Source: Poteriospumella lacustris (lineage: Eukaryota > Sar > Chrysophyceae > Chromulinales > Dinobryaceae). From it: a stretch of 64,000 bases of DNA. The translations under genes and the position numbers were made by a program. Shown piece after piece: positions 53,572 through 63,100 of the stretch (its first letter is position 1; each line of letters begins with the position of its first letter). The notes under the pieces were generated by a model. The model searched no databases, was not told the DNA's origin, and saw only the letters and a list, made by a program, of their open reading frames with translations. Where the stretch lies: the NCBI GenBank assembly GCA_008000375.1, contig SMOI01000089.1:1-64000 (forward strand), in the 5' to 3' direction.

Positions 53572-55308
53572 TCAGCCTGACATGGCCATCGTTAACACAT
53601 GGGGTCGGCCTTTCTTTAATCCCTCATAGAACCCGGCAGTGTCATCACCAAACATTTCAGCCATCGCTTGTACCTGGGACATCTCCCAATCCATCATCCA
53701 CTGGTACCGTTGTTGCTGTGCACTGTAAAACATCCGACTCATATTGCGTACGCGTTCCACATTCCACGCGGATAGATTTTGATTGAAGACCAGCGCATGG
53801 TGAAACATCCCGCGCATGTCGATGACCCTCGACACGTCCCAACGCGCCAACGGTTGATTGAACACGACACAACCACTGAACAACTCGCTCATATCTTCGA
53901 CCGCTGAGACATCCCAGTCACACAAGGGTTGATTGAACCGTCGACAACCGTGAAGCATACAGCGCATACAACGCACACGGGCCACGTTCCATGCATTCAG
54001 TGGTTGATTGAATGCATCACACCACCGAAACATGCCCCGCATGTTCGTCACTCGGCTCACATCCCAACCACCGATTGGCACATTAAAGCTGGACGCCCAC
54101 CCAAACATCTCACTCATCGATGTAACGTGGCTCACATCCCAACGAGAGATATCACCGTTGAACTCGTGGTGATCATAAAACAAGCGATCCATCGCGGTGA
54201 CCTGTCGTACATCCCACAGTTCGATCAAACCGTGCCGATGGAAGACATCAACTTCATCCAACTTCTGCACGGCGTCTTGAATCGTATCATCCGTGAGCGG
54301 TTGCCATAGCATAGCCCGTATTTCACGACACAGATCAAGTGGTAGACGGTGGTACAAGCCTTGCAATAACACTGGTAGCGATAGACGATAACCTGAACAG
54401 TGTGCAAACGATGATACATCAACATCGTCTTTGCGCTGAGTTGTGGTTGAGGTAACTCGGACGCGGTCGTTATCCACGGTAAAGGATGGATGACACCTTG
54501 CTATTGAAGTAGATTCGAAGTGTATCTGGTCCGGAAGAAACGTTACCCTTGGTGCGTTTGACCTGTGAAACAACGGGGCTGCCTCGAACATGTGTGTGCT
54601 CAGCGTATCCTTCGAGATACACCAAGTCGTCAACGATTGGTTGAACGCTGTTGCGTGGCTGAACATAAAAGCTACGTTTATCTTCGTAGTCACATTCCAG
54701 GTACTTAAGGATTGATTGAACGACGTAGCACCTGCGAACATGTAGGACATATCCATTACGTTGGATATATCCCAGCGGCTGAGCGGTTGATTGAAGGCCT
54801 CGGCCCGATCAAAGGCCTGTTTCATCCTTCGCACATTGGATACATTCCAATTTGCGAGTGACTGATTGAAATCGGAGGCCCAACGGAATATTTGAGACAA
54901 ATCGACCACTTGACTAACATCCCATCGGCCGATGTTCGCGTTGAAATTTGGCCAGCCCTCAAATAAACCCGACATATTCGTCACCTGGCTGACATCCCAT
55001 TCTTCAATCGGACCATATATGCGCCGAGCTAATCGACGATTACAGCACCACAATGCAACTGCTCCATGGATGGTGCCATCAGTCAGATGTGGAAGGACCG
55101 AACAATTATCCTCATCGCTTCCTACACAATGGTCGCTGTGATGATGAGACACATGCTCTTTCATCGAGGGCAGGAATAACAAGCAGAAGTGGGATAGGAT
55201 ACTTCCTGAACACAATAACGTTATACTTTTCCAGCTTCTCCACCACTTTTCCACCGGCCGGTCACGAGAACAGCAGCCCATCATCATCATCATGCGTCGG
55301 TGCGCCAA
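53572..55308 (-). CDS. DUF285/BspA-like protein with two repeat arrays
   Basis: 578 residues from 55308, or 530 from ATG 55164 (MKEHVSHHH), which I prefer because the paralogue at 42641-44860 starts alike; the extra N-terminus (five Met in a row, from CAT repeats on the plus strand) is otherwise odd, though its hydrophobic LLCSGSILSHFCLLFLPS could be a signal sequence. About six repeats of 25 residues, then a linker with LSLPVLLQGLYHRLPLDLCR then EIRAMLWQPLTDDTI, nearly the same as in the paralogue, then about eight more repeats. Both arrays open with YGPIEEWDVSQVTNM / HGLIELWDVRQVTAM. The gene is divergent from the AAA pseudogene to its right. Confidence 0.78.
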   Translation of the reverse strand: MAHRRMMMMMGCCSRDRPVEKWWRSWKSITLLCSGSILSHFCLLFLPSMKEHVSHHHSDHCVGSDEDNCSVLPHLTDGTIHGAVALWCCNRRLARRIYGPIEEWDVSQVTNMSGLFEGWPNFNANIGRWDVSQVVDLSQIFRWASDFNQSLANWNVSNVRRMKQAFDRAEAFNQPLSRWDISNVMDMSYMFAGATSFNQSLSTWNVTTKINVAFMFSHATAFNQSLTTWCISKDTLSTHMFEAAPLFHRSNAPRVTFLPDQIHFESTSIARCHPSFTVDNDRVRVTSTTTQRKDDVDVSSFAHCSGYRLSLPVLLQGLYHRLPLDLCREIRAMLWQPLTDDTIQDAVQKLDEVDVFHRHGLIELWDVRQVTAMDRLFYDHHEFNGDISRWDVSHVTSMSEMFGWASSFNVPIGGWDVSRVTNMRGMFRWCDAFNQPLNAWNVARVRCMRCMLHGCRRFNQPLCDWDVSAVEDMSELFSGCVVFNQPLARWDVSRVIDMRGMFHHALVFNQNLSAWNVERVRNMSRMFYSAQQQRYQWMMDWEMSQVQAMAEMFGDDTAGFYEGLKKGRPHVLTMAMSG

Positions 55309-55483
55309 CCCAGACTATCCAGACTGCGCAGTTTTGTTGTTTCCGACAACTGGCTGGCTCTCTGATTGTTGTAAGGGCGCAGCTGAAGCAAGCAACCTGA
55401 TGTCAGATAAAACAGAGCTTAGTGATCAAGAAACACAAAAACAAAGGCCTTTCTTGATGCTTGCTTCAGGAAGGACGAGGAAA

Positions 55484-58400
55484 ATGAAGGTTATCAGCTG
55501 CTTCTTGGTCATCTTCGCGACTGTTGCCCTGGCATTCCAATCCGCAGGTGAGTTGCGCAGCGATGGAGGAACGGGGGAACACCGACGTGTCTAACAGGCT
55601 GTTTCCGTCAATTGTATTCTACTACAGGAAAGTTATTCCATGTGGCGCAAAGATCGAACCTGCCATTGGCGAAGAAGGTCTCCTTCCGCGAAGATTTTCG
55701 GTTCACAGCTGTAGCTGGCGATCTTGAAAGCAGCCGTAGCGATGGTAATAGCACCAGCACTTCCAATCACCATCTTGAAAGCAGCCGTAGCGATGGTAAT
55801 AGCACCAGCACTTCCAATCACCTGTTGGTGAATCCGGAACGAACCGCCAGGTTCGGGCGGGAAGCGATCTGGACGCCGACGAGGCGATCTGGAACCAAAA
55901 CTGGTCGCGGTGGTGTCCTTGGCTCTGTGGTGGTCGAACTGGAACGAAAACGGCGCATCAAAAACAGACTCCAAGAGCTCCGTCCATGGCCGTTAACCCA
56001 CGCATCTGCGATGGCGTGTGAAACGTTGTTGGCGGACGCAGAAGCATTGCTCATTCCAAGTCCAGAGCTGCAACCTTATGTTACCGCACTGGCCACCTTT
56101 AAGGAACGAGTAGCGACCTTGAAGAGTGAGTTACAACACCTTCAAGATCGAGATACCTTGGCTTGGAATGACTTGGAACCTATCTTGACGGACATGGCAG
56201 CTCCTCCATGCTGACCCGGAGTATTGTTCTGGGGAGACGTTGCTTCAAGAAGCCAAGGAGTGCCTTACTCAACAAGCCACGTTATTGGCGACGACGGGTG
56301 AGCCACCATTCGAAGACTTCTATTGTCAGGACTTGATGGCATTGCACGAGACCATGCAACACATCAAGCTGCCCATGCACCAAGAGCTGGTCTCTCGTGC
56401 ACAGCAAATCTCTCGTGTCCAACAACGCGCCAAGGACATTGACACGTTTGAATCGATTGCACAAGAGCATCTCGAGGAAGCACACGTAGACCTGTGCATC
56501 CATGCGTTACGAGGTGAACTGCCCGCATCGTTCTACCTCACTACGCTATCGGCGGAGGCTCAAGATGCATTGAATCTGTTGTCGTTCCAGTCCCGGACAT
56601 CTTTGATGAAGACAAACGTTGACAGAGCCATCCAACGATTACGTGAGGCACCGTTGAACACAGAACCCATGGGAGCGTTGCTCTTGGCGGCCTCGTATGC
56701 GAGTCCAACGCACATCGCGAGGTATCGCGCGTATGCCATTGAGTCGTTGCGTCGGTTTTGTGACACGCTCGTCGATGGGCACGGCAGCTGGAGCCCTCTG
56801 GTCGCATTGGTGTTGTCGAGACTATCGAATGATGTGACCGGGGCATGTGCTCGTTTGTGCGATCCCATCGCGTTTACCGCGTTGTTGTCTCCTCAAGAGA
56901 AATCGCTGTTGACACCTCCGCCCGATGCAGCGGCCACAACCAGTGCTTCCTCGAGTCCTTCTCTGGACACAATCACTGGTCAATACGAACGAATCAAGGC
57001 CAACAACAACGGCCAATCGTGGGATGCGCTCGATGCCATCATGCAACTGATTGGGTTGCGGTCGATGAAAGAACATGTCCTTCGGGCCGTCGAGAGTATG
57101 TGCCATGTGCAAAAGGTGCCGGTCGCCTCTCGCGTGCCACAAACCTATCACTTCGCCTTACTGGGCAATCCAGGGACCGGCAAGTCGACCGTGGCGAAGC
57201 ATCTAGCGACGTTACTGCATCAATTGCAAATTCGTAGCAGTGCGACAGTTGTGGAAACGACCGGCGAGAAATTGGCTCAAATGTGTCCCGCGGAGGCTAC
57301 AGCGTTGTTTGACAGTGCTCTGGGAGGCACATTGGTGATAGACGAGGCCTATGCACTGAATCCGAAGCTGGGACAATCCTCTGGGGCCATAGCCATGAAT
57401 TTGTTGGATCTCGCGGAATCCAAACGCAGTGAAATCTCCATTATCATCATCGGCAACAAGGATAACATTGAACAGAACCTATTCCAGTTCAACAGTGGCT
57501 TTGCCCGTCGGTTTCCGTATCAAATTACGTTTGACGATTACACCGACAACGAGCTGGGCACGATCTTTGGTCAGTTGCTGCAGTCGTATCACTGGACAGC
57601 GGCCAGTCCCAAGGTGGTAGAAGTGGCCGCGCGCCGGGTGGGCCGTGGACGAGGATGTAAGTCGTTCGGCAACGCGGGTGATGTACGGGTTCTCTTCGAA
57701 GCCGCGTATCAACGTGCGGTCGCTCGCCCAGCATCGTCGTTGGTGATGGAAATCGAAGACATATTAGGCCCTCCACCCACACCGGAGACTAACCCAGCCT
57801 TGCGAGCCGCATTGCACGACTTGGACAGTATCACCAGGTTGGATGCCGTGAAACAGCGCATCTACCAGTTGGTCGACCAGGCCGCCATCAACTATCAACT
57901 CGAACTCGATGGCAAGAAACCCGTGTTGACCCCTCTCAACGCCGTCTTTTTGGGGAATTCCGGTACCGGGAAAACCACCGTCGCGAAGATATACGGTCGT
58001 GTATTGAAGGGTTTGGGGATGCTCACCGATGGCACGTGTGAGGTGAAAGGACCCTCCGATTTCATGGGCAGTTACGTCGGTGAAACCGCGAAGAAGACGT
58101 CGCGATGGGGTGGATACCCGTGGGGGTCTGAAGAACTATCTGTTTCTGGGCAACGCCGGTACCGGAAAGACGACCGTTGCGCGGACCATGGCGAACATGT
58201 TGCATGCCTTGGGGTTGTTGAGCCGCAATGTCGTGGTGACACGCACGGCGCAGGATTTGCAAGGGGCGTACATCGGACAAACGAAAGACAAAGTGAACGC
58301 GGCGATGGCGGAAGTCAGTGGCGGTGTTCTCTTCATCGACGAAGCGTATACCTTGGGCGGTTCGGGTCAACGTATACCTTCGCACAGGAAGCGGTGGATC

Positions 58401-59509
58401 AATTGATCGCACTCATGACCGCGCCGGAGCATTGGGGACGCACGGTGGTGATCCTGGCGGGGTATCGGCAAGCGATGGAAGACATGGTTCGCCACAGCAA
58501 CGAAGGCCTGCGCAGTCGCTTCACGGGTCGTATTGAGTTCCCGAATTGGGATGCGGACGATTGTCTGCGGTACATTCGCGAGGCCTGTCGAAAGGAACGA
58601 CGTCCGTTGGAAGCGCCCGCCGAAACGCTGCTGCAGGAGGCGCTACAGGTCGCCGTGACGCATCCGTCCTGGTCGAACGCCCGTGATTGTATCACGATGC
58701 AGAAGCTGCTGTACAACGCCTTTGCCGTGCGTAACGTGCAGGGCCGTGTCACGACGAACAGCTACTCCATCGAAGACGTACGCTCGGCCATGGACGAGTG
58801 GCGACGCTTACGACCCGCCGTAGTCGTCGTCGAGAGCACCGCCAGCGTCTTGCCGATGCCCCCACCGGTTGCCATGCCCGTTCCGATAGCGATCGTTCCT
58901 GGACCAGCGTTGCCGGCTCCACCGACGAGAGACAGAGACCAAGCGATGGTCGCCCCTCACCAAGCAGTCCCCAGCGACGGTGACACTCTTCCGAGCGAGG
59001 TGGAGGAGGTGGAAGAGGAGGACATCGTCGAAGAAACACCCTTCCCGGGGACCGACGATCCGGCGTTGATCGCCCTCGAAATAGCGTGTCAAGAGGCCGG
59101 GTACGACGACAATCATCAACGCCGAAAGGAGTTAATTCACATGCTGCAGCGTGTACTCGATGGCGGCGTGTTCCCCGACGATGTCATTGACGTCGCAATG
59201 CGTCTCATGGCTCCTGCGTCTCGTGCGGAAACCATCACCAGCCTACGGCCACAGGTTCGTCGGGTCCTGACCGGCGTCGAGCAAGCTGTGGCGGCAGAAG
59301 AAGCCCATCTGCGTGAGGTAGAACGTATTCGGGACGAAGAAGAACGATGTGCATTTAAGGCGAGAAACGCCCGATTCCAAAAGAAGCTGCGTAGTATGCA
59401 ATTGTGCCCCGGGGGATATACTTGGCAGCGTTGTGGGGACCATTGGCAATGTCTCGGTGGTTCTCATTCTATCTCCGACGCAGAGCTAGAGCAACTGTGC
59501 GCGGGTTAG
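55484..59509 (+). pseudogene. broken copy of a triple CbxX/CfxQ-type AAA protein gene
   Basis: Exon 55484-55547 encodes a signal-peptide-like start (MKVISCFLVIFATVALAFQS); after an 80-nt intron (GTGAGT...CTACAG) exon 2 begins at 55628. The frame stops at 56214, while the homologous sequence continues one frame over (DPEYCSGETLLQEAKE), so an indel near 56195-56215 breaks it. The AAA part (56240-59509) has AAA-1 (GNPGTGKST, VIDEAYAL) and the Walker A of AAA-2 (here GNSGTGKTT). At about 58102 some 580 bp present in the other copy are missing, with ACGTC microhomology at the junction; this removes the rest of AAA-2 and shifts AAA-3 out of frame until a further one-base loss near 58365 restores it. 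The C-terminal coiled coil and CPGGYTWQRCGDHWQCLGGSH module remain. Confidence 0.85.
55721..55822. repeat. 51-bp tandem duplication, two perfect copies
   Basis: ATCTTGAAAGCAGCCGTAGC starts each copy (55721 and 55772). The unit keeps the frame and encodes 17 residues (LESSRSDGNSTSTSNHH) in the exon after the signal peptide. Confidence 0.9.
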
Positions 59510-60135
59510 AGTACGCCAAGTGCGCACTGAGACTACTGTAGCTAATCGCCGTACGCTTCCCGTTTGGAAGGTCCTACGCACGAGCCGTAGTGACGTCGCA
59601 CGAGCGAATCTGCATTTACGTACAGTACCAAACAACGAGACACGACTTGGGCTCGGTGCCCTCGAGGCTGACAATGGTTCCATCTCTGATGGTTCCACTC
59701 CTCCGCGCCGCCACTGTGTCCTACAGCATCGAGGTGGCGAGACGGCGGTGCACAAAGAACATTGAGACCAATAAGCTGAAGTCGATATGATGGCTGTTGC
59801 GAACACAAAACAGAGAACGGAAGACAAGAATAGATGATTGTATTTACTAATGACGTTACGGTGGAACGCAAGTTGTTGGGGAACCTTTTGTAGGTTTGCC
59901 TTGTGACAGGCAACAGCGAAAGGCGTCAAAGAAAGGTGCCGACGTGCTTCGGAAGACGAGAAAAAAAACCATTCGAGAGGCTCAACTGTCACAAGATCTG
60001 AACATGACAACGCCTGGACAGATAACCTCCTTTCACGGCCGTGCGCAAACAACAAAAAAATAGACCGAAAAGAAAGACATCAAACAAGCTATAAACAGAC
60101 ACGCGTACACTGATGCACGTCGAGTTATCGAACCT
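59510..60135. other. spacer between inverted AAA gene copies
   Basis: About 626 bp separate the two tail-to-tail stops and form the centre of a large inverted repeat. Frames here on both strands are short and unlike proteins. No element is recognised that would explain the inversion. Confidence 0.5.
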
Positions 60136-63100
60136 CTACAGACACAGTTGCTCCAGCTCCGCCTCGGAGACACAATGAGAACCACCGAGACAACGCCAAT
60201 AGTCGCCACAACGCCGCCAAGTAAACCCCGCGGGACACAACTGCATACTACGCAGCTGTTCTTGGAAGCGGGCTTGTGTCTCCACGAACACACGTCGTTC
60301 TTCTTCGTCCCGAATACGTTCTACCTCACGCAGATGGGCTTCTTCTGCCGCCACAGCTTGTTCGACGCCGGTCAAAACCCGACGAACCTGTGGCCGTAGG
60401 CCGGTGATGGTCTCCGCCCGAGACGCAGGAGCCATGAGACGCATCGCGACGTCAATGACATCGTCGGGGAACACGCCTCCATCGAGTACACGCTGCAGCA
60501 TGTGTATCAACTCCTTTCGGCGTTGATGATTGTCGTCGTACCCGGCCTCTTGACATGCTATTTCGAGGGCGATCAACGCCGGATCGTCGGTCCCCGGGAA
60601 GGGTGTTTCTTCGACGATGTCCTCCTCCTCGTCCACCTCCTCCACCTCGCTCGGAAGAGTGTCACCGTCGCTGGGGACTGCTTGGTGAGGGGCGACCATC
60701 GCTTGGTCTCTGTCTCTGGCTGGTGGAGCGGGCAACGCTGGTCCAGGAATGCTCGCCATCGGAACGGGCATGGCAACCGGTGGGGGCAGCGGCAAGACGG
60801 TGGCGGTGCTCTCGATGACGACTACGGCGGGTCGTAAGCGTTGCCACTCGTCCATGGTCGAGTGTATGTCTTCGACGGAGTAGCTGTTCGTCGTGACACG
60901 GCCCTGCACATTGCGCACGGCAAAGGCGTTGTACAGCAGCTTCTGCATCGTGATACAGTCACGGGCATTCGACCAGGACGGATGCGTCACGGCGCCCTGT
61001 AGCGCCTCCTGCAGCAGCGTTTCGGCGGGCGCCTCCAACGGACGTCGTTCCTTTCGACAGGCCTCGCGAATGTACCGCAGACAATCGTCCGCATCCCAAT
61101 TCGGGAACTCAATACGACCCGTGAAGCGACTGCGCAGGCCTTCGTTGCTGTGGCGAATCATGTCTTCCATCGCCTGCTGATACCCCGCCAGGATCACCAC
61201 CGTGCGTCCCAAATGCTCTGGCTCGGTCATGAGCGCGATCAATTGATCCACCGCTTCCTGTGCGTAGGGACTTCGGTGACCTGAACCGCCCAAGGTATAC
61301 GCTTCGTCGATGAAGAGAACACCGCCACTGGCTTCCGCCATCGCCGCGTTCACTTTGTCTTTCGTTTGTCCGATATACCCCGCTTGCAAATCCTGCGCCG
61401 TGCGTGTCACCACGACATTGCGACTCAACAACCCCAAGGCATGCAACATGTTCGCCATCGCCCGCGCGACGGTCGTCTTTCCGGTACCGGCATTGCCCAG
61501 AAACAGATAGTTCTTCAGACTCCCACGGGTATCCACCCCATCGCGACGTTGTTGTTCAATCACCGCTTGCAACAGACGCAGTTCTTGCACGATGTGTTCC
61601 GTCTTGCACAAGGTCGAAAGGTATTCCAATGGATCGGTGGCTACCGCTTGGTCACCCGTCACATCGATCATCGTCAACGTCGTCGCCGCCGGATCACGTG
61701 TGATCATGCGCTGCAAGGCCTGCTGTACCGCCGTCACCATCGTCCCCGCGTTGCCGAAGTTCGGCGCCAGTCGTTGCACCGTCACCGATTTCACCAGTGC
61801 CAGCAAGACGTCCAAGGGCGCCGTGATACCACCGGCCTGCTGCAGCGCATGCAACGCAATGTCTTCCAACTGCATGTCATCGAAGTCCTCGAAGACAAAC
61901 GCCGTCTGCAGCGAGAAGCGTCGGGCCAGACCTGGGTTTTGCTCCCGAAACATGGTCTCCATTTCCGTGCGGTATCCAATGAATACCACCGCGATGTCTT
62001 CGCCGGGTGCGTTGTGGACCAGTCCGACCAAGGTATCGATCGCTTCTTTGCCAAAGCTACTCCCATGAAACCCATACGCTTCGTCCACAATCAACACACG
62101 GCCTTTGCACATTTTAAGCAGCTGGGACGTTTTCTTCGCCGTTTCACCGACGTAGCTGCCCATGAAATCGGACGGTCCTTTCACCTCACACGTGCCATCG
62201 GTGAGCAACCCCAAACCCTTCAATATACGACCGTATATCTTCGCAACGGTGGTTTTCCCGGTACCTGGATTCCCCAAAAAGACGGCGTTGAGAGGCGTCA
62301 ACACGGGTTTCTTGCCATCGAGTTCGAGTTGATAGTTGATGGCTGCCTGGTCGACCAACTGGTAGATGCGCTGTTTCACGGCATCCAACCCGGTGATACT
62401 GTCCAAGTCGTGCAACGCGGCTCGCAACGCTGGGCTATTCTCCGGTGTGGGTGGAGGGCCCAATATGTCTTCGATTTCCATCACCAACGACGATGCTGGG
62501 CGAGCGACCGCACGTTGATACGCGGCTTCAAAGAGAACCCGTACATCACCCGCGTTGCCGAACGACTTCCATCCTCGTCCACGGCCCACCCGGCGCGCGG
62601 CCACTTCTACCACCTTGGGACTGGCCGCTGTCCAGTGGTACGACTGCAGCAACTGACCAAAGATCGTGCCCAGCTCGTTGTCGGTGTAATCGTCAAACGT
62701 AATTTGATACGGAAACCGACGGGCAAAGCCACTGTTGAACTGGAACAGCGTCTTTTCCATGTCATCCTTGTAACCAATGATGATAATGGAGATTTCACTG
62801 CGTTTGGATTCCGCGAGATCCAACAAATTCATGGCTATGGCCCCCGAGGACTGTCCCTGCTTCGGATTCAGTGCATAGGCCTCATCTATCACCAATGTGC
62901 CTCCCAGGGCACTGTCAAACAACGTTGACGCATCGGTGGGACTCATCTGGGCCAATTTCTCGCCGGTCGTTTCCACAACTGTCGCACTGCTACGAATTTG
63001 CAATTGATGCAGTAACGTCGCTAGATGCTTCGCCACGGTCGACTTGCCGGTCCCTGGATTGCCCAGTAAGGCGAAGTGATAGGTTTGTGGCACGCGAGAG

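Noticed and set aside
55165-55308. N-terminal extension of the DUF285 protein as a signal peptide
   Set aside because: The upstream part starts with five Met from CAT repeats and is absent in the closest paralogue, whose start aligns with ATG 55164; kept only as an alternative.
61366-62928. A plus-strand open frame of 520 codons opposite the AAA gene
   Set aside because: It is an antisense shadow of three well-formed AAA domains on the minus strand.
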